Positions 52,888 to 61,276 are shown, counted from the first letter of the stretch. The stretch is DNA of 64,000 bases from Lactiplantibacillus garii (GCF_003885105.1 NZ_QWZQ01000002.1:1-64000); one strand, 5' to 3'. Made by a program: numbers and translations. The notes: a model not told the origin generated them from the sequence alone.

Positions 52888-53505
52888 ATGAACGTTTATT
52901 TACTGATTGGCCTAGTGATTTGGGCGTACGTGTTATCAGTACTGAAAAGAGCTCAGTTACCCGCGTTTGCATTTATCGTGGGGAGTGCCGGGCTCTTTTT
53001 CGTCCTAATTAGCTTAGCGGATCCGTACTGGATCTGGTTTGCCACCCACGCCGTGATCAACGGGGTCCGCTGGTTTGGCGATTTGACCGGTTGGAGCAGT
53101 GTGATGACCAAGTACGGCATGGTCAGCATCCATAACGCGACTGTCCCGGTAACGATGGTGATCGACTACGAGTGCTCCGGGATTATTGAAACGGCCGCGT
53201 TTTTAAGCTTAGTCGTCTTTTTTCCAATCTTTAATCAGTACGAGCGGGTCTTCTTTTCGGTGTTTGGGGTCCTGTGGATCTACGCGGCGAACGTGATTCG
53301 CTTGGCGACGGTCATCGTGATCGTGCACTTTGGCGGGGGGCAGCTATACTTTTTAGCCCATTCGATCCTGGGCCGCCTAATTTTTTACGTTCTGGTGATT
53401 GTGTTGTATTACAACGTTTTTACTTTTTCACAAATATCACACAGTTTATACCTCAACTTTCAGGCACAGCTTAAACGATTGAGAAGAAAGGAACCCAAGT
53501 CGTGA
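52888..53505 (+). CDS. xrtG: Exosortase XrtG
   Basis: 205 residues, with about six membrane helices. The transpeptidase-like triad of exosortases is visible: Cys in DYECSGIIETAAFLS, Arg in WIYAANVIRLATVIV, and His in LYFLAHSILGRLIF. It should cleave the C-terminal signal of its target at the membrane and transfer it to an unknown acceptor. XrtG is the exosortase form found in Firmicutes such as lactobacilli and is always accompanied by the three genes that follow here. Its stop overlaps the next gene by four bases. The biochemical activity of XrtG has, to my knowledge, not been shown. Confidence 0.88.
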   Translation: MNVYLLIGLVIWAYVLSVLKRAQLPAFAFIVGSAGLFFVLISLADPYWIWFATHAVINGVRWFGDLTGWSSVMTKYGMVSIHNATVPVTMVIDYECSGIIETAAFLSLVVFFPIFNQYERVFFSVFGVLWIYAANVIRLATVIVIVHFGGGQLYFLAHSILGRLIFYVLVIVLYYNVFTFSQISHSLYLNFQAQLKRLRRKEPKS

Positions 53506-54839
53506 CTTACTGGTTAAACTTAACCCTATTCAAAATGGGATTTTGGATCACCTGGGCACTCGTCCCGATCGTTGTCGAAATTATTCCGGCGTTGGTTTCC
53601 GGAATCCGGATCTTCTTTCGCAACCTGCACCGGCCGAAATTGGAAATGCCGGATAAAATGCCAATGATCTCGGTGATCGTGCCCGTTTATAACTCGGAAG
53701 CGACCCTGTTTGCGTGCATTAAATCGATCCACGATTCCACGTATCCGAACCGCTTAACGCAGGTTATCTTGGCGGACAACGCCAGTACCGACAATAGTTT
53801 TGAGGTGTTTAACCACGCTCAAAATGAGTTTGCGGACATGAATATGCAACTGATGCACACGGAAAAGGGGAAGGCGTCGGCGTTAAACGCGGCGTTATAC
53901 GCTGCCATCGGGACTTACATCATCAACATTGACAGTGACGGGGTTCTAGAAAAGCACGCGCTAATGAACATGGTCCTCAACTTTGAAAATGATTACGAAG
54001 TGTCCGCACTAACGGGCACGATTTTGCCGCAGCACCAACTCATTGCCCGGGGAAAACGGGGACTGTTACAACATAACGAGTACTTTGAATACGCCCAGGC
54101 CTTTTTGTCCGGACGGGTGATCGAGTCCAATAGCAACCACCTGTTTACCATGTCGGGCGCCTTTTCGGCCTTTCGCAAGGAAGCGGTCCTCAACACGTTT
54201 CTATATAATACCGCGACGATCGGTGAAGATACCGACATGACGTTTCAAATCCGGGACAAATTAAAACGCAAGGTCGCCATTTGCGACAACGCGATCTTTT
54301 ACATTGAACCAATCTCCGGCCTCGGGGAGTTATACACGCAGCGTCAGCGCTGGCAACGGGGCGAAGTCGAAGTGGTCCACCAGCAAATTACGGAACTCAA
54401 GTTTGTGGATTTTTTCAAGAGCTTTCTGGTTCGCCGAATGTTGATCGACCACACCTTCCTATTCCCGCGGATGATCTGGATGTTCGCGAGTATCGCGCTG
54501 TTGTTTCTCCGTTACTCCGTGGTCATGATGGCGATGTCCTACGTCATTATTTACCTGCTGTACATTCTGGTGGGGCTACTCAACTACGTCTGCGTCTTAC
54601 AGCTGTTATGGACCTTTCCGCAGGAGCGTCAGTTTTATCGCCGGCAGTGGTGGGTCGCGCTGACCCTGCCGGTCTATAACTTGATTTGTGCGTGGATCCG
54701 TTTCGTGGGCCTGATTAATAGCATGACCCAAACGTCGAGCTGGAATTCGGTTAAATTTGGCACGGAAGCGCGCGGCGTCCGGTTCGTGTTGAAACGGGAC
54801 TTGAAAGAATTTATACGGAAATGGAAGTCGTTAAAATGA
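53502..54839 (+). CDS. XrtG-associated family 2 glycosyltransferase
   Basis: 445 residues. One N-terminal helix, a GT-A domain at about 45-290 (ISVIVPVYNSEATLFACIKS; NIDSDGVLEKHAL with the DxD; EDTDMTFQIRDK; RQRWQRGEVE with the Q/RxxRW motif), then three or four membrane helices. The layout is that of processive membrane synthases of the cellulose/hyaluronan type. GTG 53502 overlaps the exosortase stop. It belongs to the subfamily confined to XrtG loci. It may make a lipid-linked or protein-linked glycan in the same pathway. Confidence 0.87.
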   Translation: MTYWLNLTLFKMGFWITWALVPIVVEIIPALVSGIRIFFRNLHRPKLEMPDKMPMISVIVPVYNSEATLFACIKSIHDSTYPNRLTQVILADNASTDNSFEVFNHAQNEFADMNMQLMHTEKGKASALNAALYAAIGTYIINIDSDGVLEKHALMNMVLNFENDYEVSALTGTILPQHQLIARGKRGLLQHNEYFEYAQAFLSGRVIESNSNHLFTMSGAFSAFRKEAVLNTFLYNTATIGEDTDMTFQIRDKLKRKVAICDNAIFYIEPISGLGELYTQRQRWQRGEVEVVHQQITELKFVDFFKSFLVRRMLIDHTFLFPRMIWMFASIALLFLRYSVVMMAMSYVIIYLLYILVGLLNYVCVLQLLWTFPQERQFYRRQWWVALTLPVYNLICAWIRFVGLINSMTQTSSWNSVKFGTEARGVRFVLKRDLKEFIRKWKSLK

Positions 54840-55204
54840 CGGAAAAATACTATACCTACAAAATGAAATCGTACGTTAACGCCAGCCACGCCATGCGCTG
54901 GGCCGGTGGCGAGGGCAAGCAGCATAACCACACTTGGGAAATTGTTAGCGAAATGCACAGTAAATCCAATAAAATGATTGTCTTTAATCAGATTGAAAAA
55001 CAGTTAAACGGTATTTTTGACACGTTCGCGGGGCAATTTTTAAACACCCTGCCATACTTTAAAACGGTTAACCCAACCGTTGAAAACGTGACGGTCTGGT
55101 TATTTAACCTGATTTCACCGGCGTTAGAAGAACTCGGGGCCGAACTGGTCCGCCTCGAAGTCGGGGAATCCCCGACCCGCTCGTACTGTATCACGGTACG
55201 TTAG
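54836..55204 (+). CDS. XrtG-associated 6-pyruvoyltetrahydropterin synthase-like protein
   Basis: 122 residues. ATG 54836 overlaps the previous stop as ATGA and has GGAAG eight bases upstream. The PTPS/QueD zinc ligands are visible: His in NASHAMRW and HxH in KQHNHTWEI. The position of the catalytic Cys, four residues before the first His of HxH, holds Glu (EGKQHNH), as in PTPS-III-type proteins. LEVGESPTRSYCI carries the C-terminal Glu. The substrate is unknown; with no pterin or queuosine genes nearby, it is likely a repurposed member serving the XrtG pathway. Confidence 0.85.
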   Translation: MTEKYYTYKMKSYVNASHAMRWAGGEGKQHNHTWEIVSEMHSKSNKMIVFNQIEKQLNGIFDTFAGQFLNTLPYFKTVNPTVENVTVWLFNLISPALEELGAELVRLEVGESPTRSYCITVR

Positions 55205-55214
55205 GGGGACCGGT

Positions 55215-56759
55215 ATGCGAAAACGACTATTTCGGATCGGCAACTGGGCCCTGATCGCGCTCTTTAACGGGCTGTTTTTCCTGACGCTTTTTGACGCGGT
55301 GACGTCGCCCAATTTGATCTTAGGGGATAACAAGGTGACGGGCGCGGGAACCACGATGTGGACGACCGGCTGTTTGATCGCCGCCGCGGCCATTTTAATT
55401 AGCTGGCAAACGAGCTGGCGTGTTAAGCGCCTAATGAAGTGGCTCTTTAAGACCCACGCCCTGGCGACGGCGACGGTGTTATTAGCGCTAACGGTCGGCT
55501 GGCAACTGGTCTTTGTATTAGCCGTGCACCCCCCAATTGGCTTTGATGCCGGGGCGATCCACCAAGCCCTCCACGATACGACTAGCGCGGAGATTCGGGC
55601 CTACTTTAGCCTGAACTATAACAACTTGCCGATGTTACTGGCGGAAGTGCAACTGGCGAAGTGGTTTGGCACCACCTCGTGGCTGTTTTTTGACTTAGTC
55701 ACGTTGGTTTTGGTGGATTTATCGGCCCTGCTGAATTTAATTTGCATTGTTCTGGTTGAGCCGCGAAAACTAGTCGCGGGGATGAATATCCACGCAGTTT
55801 GGCTACTCCTGTTCCCCACGATCATCGTGCCGTACACCGACGCTTGGGTATTACCGCTGGTGTCACTGTACCTGCTCGGCGCCGTTGTGATGGTTAAACC
55901 CCGCTTGAACCTTGGGTGGCGGGCGTTAGGCGCGTTACTGTTCAGCGTGGGACTAGTGGGTGCCTACCGGTTGAAACCGTCGGCCATCGTTGCCATGGTG
56001 GCCCTGGTCATCGTGGGGGGATTGTTCGCCCTGCGGCCCCGGCGGTTGGCATGGCCTTCAGTCGGCCAAACCGCGCTGGTATTGTTACTGGCCGCTGGCT
56101 TAACGGCGGGGTGCTACGCAGCAACGGCCCAGTTGTTAAAACGGCAGACCTACATTCAAGTTGATCAAAGTCGGGAGATCCCGGCGATCCACTTTATTAG
56201 TATGGGTGTGTCCGGTGACGGGGGCTACAACGCTAAGGACGCGTTAAAAATGGCGGAACTGCCAAATAAACAAGCCCGGGTGGCCTATTCCAAGCGCGTC
56301 TTAATTCAGCGCTTAAAACGCCGGGGTGCTTGGGGTTACGCGCGCTTTTTAGTTGCCAAACACCGTAATAACACGGCGGACGGCACCTTTGCCTGGGTCA
56401 AGGAGGGCCATTTTATTAACGAAAACCCAATTCCCAAACGGGGTGGCTTTAGCGGCTGGTTGCGGTCGTTTGTTTATTTGTACGGGACCCGCCTCGGTGA
56501 TCTGCGGTTTATGTCCCAAGTCTGGTGGGTCGTTTGGTTAGCGCTGATTGCCTTTGCCTGGCGTGACCAGCGAACCTTTGTGCAGGCGCTCCGACTGACC
56601 ATTATCGGTGGGTTTAGCTACCTGCTGATTTTTGAAGGCGGCCGTAGCCGGTACCTGATTCAATTTTTACCCGCGTTTTTGATGCTGGCGACGTTAGTTT
56701 ACCAAGAATCGTTTAACTGGTTTTACCGTGCGCACCGGTGGTTTACCAAAGCGCCCTGA
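55215..56759 (+). CDS. XrtG-associated GT39-like integral membrane protein
   Basis: 514 residues with about 11-12 membrane helices. The loop HPPIGFDAGAIHQALHDT after the second or third helix has the acidic residue placed as in GT-C (ArnT/PMT-like) polyprenyl-phosphate sugar transferases. YRLKPSAIVAMVAL and GGRSRYLIQFLPAFLML are the other strong family-like patches. It would act on the outer face of the membrane with a lipid-linked sugar. It is ten bases after the PTPS-like gene and ends the XrtG operon. Assignment to GT-C is by pattern only. Confidence 0.82.
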   Translation: MRKRLFRIGNWALIALFNGLFFLTLFDAVTSPNLILGDNKVTGAGTTMWTTGCLIAAAAILISWQTSWRVKRLMKWLFKTHALATATVLLALTVGWQLVFVLAVHPPIGFDAGAIHQALHDTTSAEIRAYFSLNYNNLPMLLAEVQLAKWFGTTSWLFFDLVTLVLVDLSALLNLICIVLVEPRKLVAGMNIHAVWLLLFPTIIVPYTDAWVLPLVSLYLLGAVVMVKPRLNLGWRALGALLFSVGLVGAYRLKPSAIVAMVALVIVGGLFALRPRRLAWPSVGQTALVLLLAAGLTAGCYAATAQLLKRQTYIQVDQSREIPAIHFISMGVSGDGGYNAKDALKMAELPNKQARVAYSKRVLIQRLKRRGAWGYARFLVAKHRNNTADGTFAWVKEGHFINENPIPKRGGFSGWLRSFVYLYGTRLGDLRFMSQVWWVVWLALIAFAWRDQRTFVQALRLTIIGGFSYLLIFEGGRSRYLIQFLPAFLMLATLVYQESFNWFYRAHRWFTKAP

Positions 56760-56837
56760 CTGCCCGCGGATAAATAACCCTTTACTTCGAATCCTACTTT
56801 GATTAAAGTAGGATTTATTAGTGTAGGGGGCGAAAAA

Positions 56838-57581
56838 GTGACGGCCGACGAATTAATTATCGCGACCTGCTTAAAGGCGGGGAAGATCATGGTTGAAAAC
56901 GGGTCAGAAATTTCCCGGGTCGACGATACGATGATGCGCATTGCGCAAAACGCGGGGGTGATCTCCGCCAATACCTACGTGACGATCACCGGGGTCATGA
57001 TGTCGATTCAGGGGCGCAACGCCACGCAGATCATGGCGATCAATAAACGGACGATCGACTTAGAAAAGGTCGCCCAAGTTAACCAGCTTTCCCGGGAGTT
57101 TGCGGCGTCGGCCATTGACCTGCCGACCCTGCACCAGCGGCTCAACACACTGGACGCGGCGTCCCGTTCGTTTCCACTGTGGCTCCAGCTGGTTGGGGCG
57201 GCCCTGGTTAGCGGCCCGCTGATGATCATGTTCCGGCAGGAAATCGTTAACACCTGGCCGACCGTGGTCATCGGGACGCTTGGTTACCTCGTCTTTTACT
57301 TATTAAATCGTTATTTAAAAATTAAATTTTTAAGTGAACTGGTCGCGGCCCTGATCATCGGTTTTGGGGCCGAATGGGCGGTTCAAATCGGCTGGGGCAC
57401 CAACGTCAACGACATCATTATTGGCTCGTTAATGCCCCTCGTACCCGGGGTACCGCTGACTAACGCGGTCCGCGATACCTTGGCGGGCAACTTCGTGAGC
57501 GGCCCGGCGCGGGGCGTGGAAGCCCTGATCAGCGCGGCGGCCCTGGGATTCGGCATTGCCGTTGTCATCACGCTGTCTTAG
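56838..57581 (+). CDS. ThrE-type threonine/serine exporter, N-terminal half (YjjP-like)
   Basis: 247 residues from GTG 56838, with AGGGGG eight bases upstream; the frame runs back to 56799 without a ribosome site. The cytoplasmic N-terminal part (CLKAGKIMVENGSEISRVDD) and GSLMPLVPGVPLTNAVRDT in the membrane part mark the DUF1212/ThrE family. Five or so helices. It works with the next gene, ten bases downstream, as a two-part exporter of threonine, serine or a related acid. Confidence 0.87.
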   Translation: MTADELIIATCLKAGKIMVENGSEISRVDDTMMRIAQNAGVISANTYVTITGVMMSIQGRNATQIMAINKRTIDLEKVAQVNQLSREFAASAIDLPTLHQRLNTLDAASRSFPLWLQLVGAALVSGPLMIMFRQEIVNTWPTVVIGTLGYLVFYLLNRYLKIKFLSELVAALIIGFGAEWAVQIGWGTNVNDIIIGSLMPLVPGVPLTNAVRDTLAGNFVSGPARGVEALISAAALGFGIAVVITLS

Positions 57582-57590
57582 GAGGCCCCC

Positions 57591-58049
57591 ATGAACATTA
57601 TTGGACAATTAATTTTAGCGTACGTCGCGGTGCTGGGCTTTGGGCTGATCATTAACATTCCGCACCAGGCGTTAAACCTGGCCGGCTGGATCGGCACCCT
57701 GACGTGGGGGAGCTACCTGATCGTACAGGCGTTTGACGGTGGGGTGGTTTTTGGCAGTTTAATTGGGTCGGTCGGGATCGGCGTTTTAAGCAGTATGGCG
57801 GCCCGTTATAAAAAGATGCCGGCCATTATCTTTAACATTCCCAGTTTGGTGTCCTTCGTGCCGGGGAGTCAGGCGTATCAAATGGTGCGTAACTTTGCGC
57901 TCGGCAATTACCGCCAGGCGGTCGGCTTCACCCTCCAACTGGTGATGATTACCGGGGCGATTGCGCTGGGGTTCCTGTTAGCCGAGCTGTTAAACCGCTT
58001 GATCGCCTTTTGCACGTTGCGCTGGCGGCTGGCCCACCCGGACCGTTAG
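57591..58049 (+). CDS. ThrE-type exporter, C-terminal half (YjjB-like)
   Basis: 152 residues with about five membrane helices. IPSLVSFVPGSQAYQMVRNF is the conserved motif of the second ThrE half (DUF3815). AGGAGG lies before ATG 57591. In many bacteria the two halves are fused in one ThrE protein; here they are split. Confidence 0.87.
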   Translation: MNIIGQLILAYVAVLGFGLIINIPHQALNLAGWIGTLTWGSYLIVQAFDGGVVFGSLIGSVGIGVLSSMAARYKKMPAIIFNIPSLVSFVPGSQAYQMVRNFALGNYRQAVGFTLQLVMITGAIALGFLLAELLNRLIAFCTLRWRLAHPDR

Positions 58050-58095
58050 GAACCAACTGATTTTTCACACGCGTGTTTTAACCTTTAGCAAAAAT

Positions 58096-58141
58096 AAAAC
58101 CCACCCGCGACTCCCGTTAGGCTGAGTCGTGGGTGGGTTTA
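58096..58141. terminator. Bidirectional terminator
   Basis: AAAACCCACCCGCGACTC / GAGTCGTGGGTGGGTTT, between the convergent exporter and LCP genes. Confidence 0.88.
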
Positions 58142-58159
58142 ACTTTTGATGTTGGCGGG

Positions 58160-59191
58160 TTAGTTTTGGTTAGCGAACTTTTCACCGGTCGTTGCGGACT
58201 TGAGGTTCAAGGATTTCCGCAGGACGTTGGTGACCCGTTGTTTTTCGGATTGTGAAACAACTTCGAAGGATTGACCACTGATCATTTTACCAGTTCCTTG
58301 CGCGTGGTCGGAAACCACGTTCTTAGTGGCACCACGGTAGTTGGAGAAGAGGCTGGTCAAGTTACCGAATGTTAAGTCGGTCCGGGTTTGCTTAGCCAAT
58401 GATTGTAAGAAGTCTTGTTTTAATAAGTTAGAAGCACTGGTACTTTCACTCAGGATGGCGGTGATCAGTTGCCGTTGCCGTTGTTGCCGACCATAGTCAC
58501 CGAGGGGATCATCGTAACGCATCCGGGAGTACTGGAGGGCTTTATCACCGTTCATGTGGGTCTTAACGCCCTTAGTGTAGTGGTAGCCTTCGTAAGTAAA
58601 CGTCCGGATCGGAGTAATGTCGACCCCGCCAATCTCGTTAACGACTTTCTTCATTCCACCCATGTTGATCAACGCGTAGTAGTCGATCGGCACGTTCAAC
58701 CATTTTTGAATGGTGGTGATGGTCGTCCCGGCACTCCCGTAAGCGTAAGCCGCGTTCAACTTAGTGGGGAAGTCCTGTTCAAAGCCCGAAACGGCCACTT
58801 CGGAGTCTCGCGGTAAACTCATTAACGTGGTGGTCTTGGTCTTAGGGTTGATAGTGGCCAAGATGATGGTATCGGTCCGGCCCTTATAATCCCGACCGAG
58901 CGCCCCGGTATCGGTCCCTAATAATAGGATCGATACCGGCTTTTTACCGTTTAACACGGCGCTGGTATTCCGGGATTTCTTGATACCGCTACTCTTAAAG
59001 ACGGTGTTAGCCGCGTTGCGGGCGTTAAAATAGGTCCGCGCGGCGAAGGCCCCGGTCCCGACTAGCAGGACCGCGATAATAATTAAAATTGTATTACGAA
59101 CGGTATGGCTCTTTTTGGGACCTTTTCCCTTCGGACCATTGCCCTTTTGATCATCGTGATGCAATTCTGAACGACTTGGCATATCTTCCAT
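58160..59191 (-). CDS. LytR-CpsA-Psr (LCP) family protein
   Basis: 343 residues. It has a cytoplasmic Lys/Gly/Pro-rich start, one membrane helix at about 30-52 (TILIIIAVLLVGTGAFAA), and an extracellular LCP domain. Conserved parts: LLLGTDTGALGRDYKGRTDT with the pyrophosphate-binding Arg and Asp, LMSLPRDSEV, and YSRMRYDDPLGDYGRQQRQR. LCP proteins transfer teichoic acids or polysaccharides from undecaprenyl pyrophosphate to peptidoglycan. ATG 59191 is used, eight bases after GGAGG; the frame also offers TTG 59206, which overlaps that site. Single gene. Confidence 0.92.
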   Translation of the reverse strand: MEDMPSRSELHHDDQKGNGPKGKGPKKSHTVRNTILIIIAVLLVGTGAFAARTYFNARNAANTVFKSSGIKKSRNTSAVLNGKKPVSILLLGTDTGALGRDYKGRTDTIILATINPKTKTTTLMSLPRDSEVAVSGFEQDFPTKLNAAYAYGSAGTTITTIQKWLNVPIDYYALINMGGMKKVVNEIGGVDITPIRTFTYEGYHYTKGVKTHMNGDKALQYSRMRYDDPLGDYGRQQRQRQLITAILSESTSASNLLKQDFLQSLAKQTRTDLTFGNLTSLFSNYRGATKNVVSDHAQGTGKMISGQSFEVVSQSEKQRVTNVLRKSLNLKSATTGEKFANQN

Positions 59192-59414
59192 GAACTCTTC
59201 CTCCAATGGTAATGTTGCAAAACTTTACCTCAGTTTAGCATTTTTTAGGGCGAACGGGAACTGAATCCGCATAACCTTTCGTTCCTTAACCCGTAATTTC
59301 GATTTTAATCATAACTGTTTTTATAAGAAATGGTGAGGAAATTATGATTTCTTTGTTTTTTTTTAATGTTCAACCTTAAGATATTAAGGTTTCGTTCGGC
59401 GGATTACAGGATTA

Positions 59415-59423
59415 TGGTATAAT
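59415..59423 (+). promoter_or_regulatory. Extended -10 promoter of the PAP2 gene
   Basis: TGGTATAAT, with TTCGGC (59395-59400) 17 bases upstream of the -10 hexamer as a weak -35 box. Confidence 0.6.
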
Positions 59424-59460
59424 TTTAGTAATTTTAATATTAATGGGGGTTCTTGTTTTG

Positions 59461-60123
59461 ATGATCGATAAGTCGCGTCGTCGGCCGATCAAGTTTGTCA
59501 TTGGCGTTATTTTATTTGCCTACCTGAGTTATTTTATCAGTGCCGGCGCCATCGGGATCGACCTGGTGGACGCCGGGCTGACGTCGCTGGTGCAGGTTAG
59601 TAACAGCGGGTTCTTCGTTGGCTTCTACAAGGTGGTCAGCTGGATCGCTTCACCGGCAAAAGACGTTCTTTGGCTGGTGATCTTGGCCTTTCTGATGTAC
59701 GGGTTCAAGTATAAAATTCAGGCCGTTTGGTCGCTCGGGTACATGGCAGGGGCCATGCTCCTGGGGGCCGTCACTAAGCACCTGATTGCCCGGATTCGGC
59801 CGATCAACCACCTGGCTGCCGATACCGGCTACAGCTTTCCGAGTGGGCACGTACTGGGGACGTTCGTGTTGGTCAGCGTGATCATCATTTTCGTGGTGCC
59901 GGAGCTGCCAAGTTACCGGATGGCGCAAATTGTGAAATGGGCCGGTGTCGTGTGGTTGTTGCTGGTAATTTTCTCGCGTATCTACTTGTCCGCGCACTAC
60001 CCAACCGATACACTCGGGGCGGTCTTACTGGCGTGGACGTGGGCGCAAGTGATGGAATGGTTCTACGTCCTGTGGGCGCGGCACCTGTTGCAGTGGAAAT
60101 TATTCTACCGTTCTTATTTGTAA
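59461..60123 (+). CDS. PAP2-family membrane phosphatase
   Basis: 220 residues with about six membrane helices. All three PAP2 motifs are present: KHLIARIRPIN, FPSGHVLG and SRIYLSAHYPTDTLGA. It may dephosphorylate undecaprenyl pyrophosphate or phosphatidylglycerol phosphate at the membrane. TTG 59458 is eight bases after GGGGG and ATG 59461 eleven; ATG 59443 lies before that site and cannot be the start. The long non-coding region behind it holds nested structured repeats. Confidence 0.88.
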   Translation: MIDKSRRRPIKFVIGVILFAYLSYFISAGAIGIDLVDAGLTSLVQVSNSGFFVGFYKVVSWIASPAKDVLWLVILAFLMYGFKYKIQAVWSLGYMAGAMLLGAVTKHLIARIRPINHLAADTGYSFPSGHVLGTFVLVSVIIIFVVPELPSYRMAQIVKWAGVVWLLLVIFSRIYLSAHYPTDTLGAVLLAWTWAQVMEWFYVLWARHLLQWKLFYRSYL

Positions 60124-60242
60124 AGATAACTAATTTAATTAGTATATAAAAAGGTCTGGGACCAAACCGTTAAACTTCGGCCTCATTTTGCTAGTCCGTA
60201 GTGCCGAAACGTGGGCCAAAAGCCAGTTTGTTCCGCTTAACA

Positions 60243-60281
60243 AAAACAGCGGCTGTGACAAAAGTCACAGCCGCTGTTTTA
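60243..60281 (+). terminator. Perfect hairpin after the PAP2 gene
   Basis: AAAACAGCGGCTGTGAC-AAAA-GTCACAGCCGCTGTTTT, 17 perfect pairs. It may be the PAP2 terminator, lying between the arms of copy C. Confidence 0.8.
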
Positions 60282-60297
60282 TCTCCGAACAATTATT

Positions 60298-60416
60298 GTC
60301 GAAACGGGTTTCAAAAGTTAGCGGGCTCCGCTTAACCACGTATGGCAAATAATCCAAGCCCAGGATTATTCGCCATACGCCGTTAATGCTCACCAGCTAA
60401 CCGACTTTTAGCCCAC
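60298..60416 (+). ncRNA. Structured repeat element, copy D (inner)
   Basis: GTCGAAACGGG (60298-60308), TCCGCTT (60327-60333, again 29 from start to start), ATGCTCA (60386-60392). Stems: GTTAGC/GCTAAC, TTAAC/GTTAA, GTATGGC/GCCATAC, and AATAATCC/GGATTATT at the tip. It is a complete copy nested between the arms of copy C. Confidence 0.6.
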
Positions 60417-60472
60417 TCTGTTTACGGTATGCTCGCAAACTGAGCGGCTTTTGGCCCACTTTTTTTGAAAAT

Positions 60473-61276
60473 TTAATTTTCAGTTTGGTTATCACGGAGC
60501 CATTCCAAGGCTAACGTCAGCCAGTGCGCCGCGTGCGGCTGGTCGGCATCAGCCTTCCAAGCCGTTTGACTATTAGCCAGCGCCAACCCGTGGGGACCGT
60601 GTTTAAAGACGTGCAGTTCGTAGGGAACCTTGGCCTGGGCTAAGGCGGTCGCGTAGGCGAGGGAGTTAGTCGCCGGTACGATCGGATCGTCAGCCGTTAC
60701 CCAGATAAAGGTTGGCCGGTTAGTCGCGCTAACGTGTTGATCCGCCGCTAATTGCGCGGGGGTGTTAGTCCACTTGGCTAACGTTGCGGCGTCTTTGGGG
60801 AAGCCCAATTGGGGACTAATGACCGGATAGCCTAAAATGACTTGTTGCGGTTTTAAGGTGTCCGCGGCTACGCCTAATTGCGTCGCAACTTCGGTGGCCC
60901 AGTAGTCGTTATAAAGCGCGACCACGTGACCGCCAACGCTAAAGCCCACCGGGGTGAGCTGATCATCATCGACGTGCCAAGCCGCAGCTTGTTGCCGGAT
61001 CAACTGGACGGCCCGACCTAAATCGAGGACCGCTGCTAATTCTAAGGGTTGTTGGTCACCCAGGAGTGTGTATTCCAAGTAGAACGCCTGGTAGCCGTGT
61101 CCTGCAAACGCCATGGCTAAACTTTCAGCCTGACCAGTCGGGATTTGCGTATACGATCCGCCGGGAACGATTATGATTGCTGGCAGGGTCGTTTGGTGCG
61201 CGTTAGGGTCCGGCTGGTGCAAAAAGCCAGTCAGTTGGGCAGAACTGCCCGCTAATTTTTGTTGAATAACTTGCAT
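60473..61276 (-). CDS. Alpha/beta hydrolase, esterase-like
   Basis: 267 residues. ATG 61276 follows AGAGGTGATT; the frame runs further upstream without a ribosome site. The nucleophile elbow is GFSVGGHV, the oxyanion loop VPGGSY, and the likely catalytic His is in KHGPHGLALAN with Asp in TADDPIVPATN. No signal peptide, so it is cytoplasmic. It resembles the acetyl-xylan-esterase-like group of carbohydrate and small-ester hydrolases common in lactobacilli. Single gene; substrate unknown. Confidence 0.85.
   Translation of the reverse strand: MQVIQQKLAGSSAQLTGFLHQPDPNAHQTTLPAIIIVPGGSYTQIPTGQAESLAMAFAGHGYQAFYLEYTLLGDQQPLELAAVLDLGRAVQLIRQQAAAWHVDDDQLTPVGFSVGGHVVALYNDYWATEVATQLGVAADTLKPQQVILGYPVISPQLGFPKDAATLAKWTNTPAQLAADQHVSATNRPTFIWVTADDPIVPATNSLAYATALAQAKVPYELHVFKHGPHGLALANSQTAWKADADQPHAAHWLTLALEWLRDNQTEN

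Larger units (their letters stand above)
60203..60459 (+). ncRNA. Structured repeat element, copy C (outer, interrupted)
   Basis: GCCGAAACGTG (60203-60213) and TCCGCTT (60232-60238), 29 bases apart by starts. The 5' arm GTGGGCCAAAAGCC (60211-60224) pairs perfectly with GGCTTTTGGCCCAC (60446-60459). AGTTTG pairs with CAAACT (60436-60441), and ATGCTCG (60429-60435) faces TCCGCTT. The arms are separated by a separate terminator hairpin and by copy D. Seven T follow directly, so the whole can end transcription. Confidence 0.6.
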
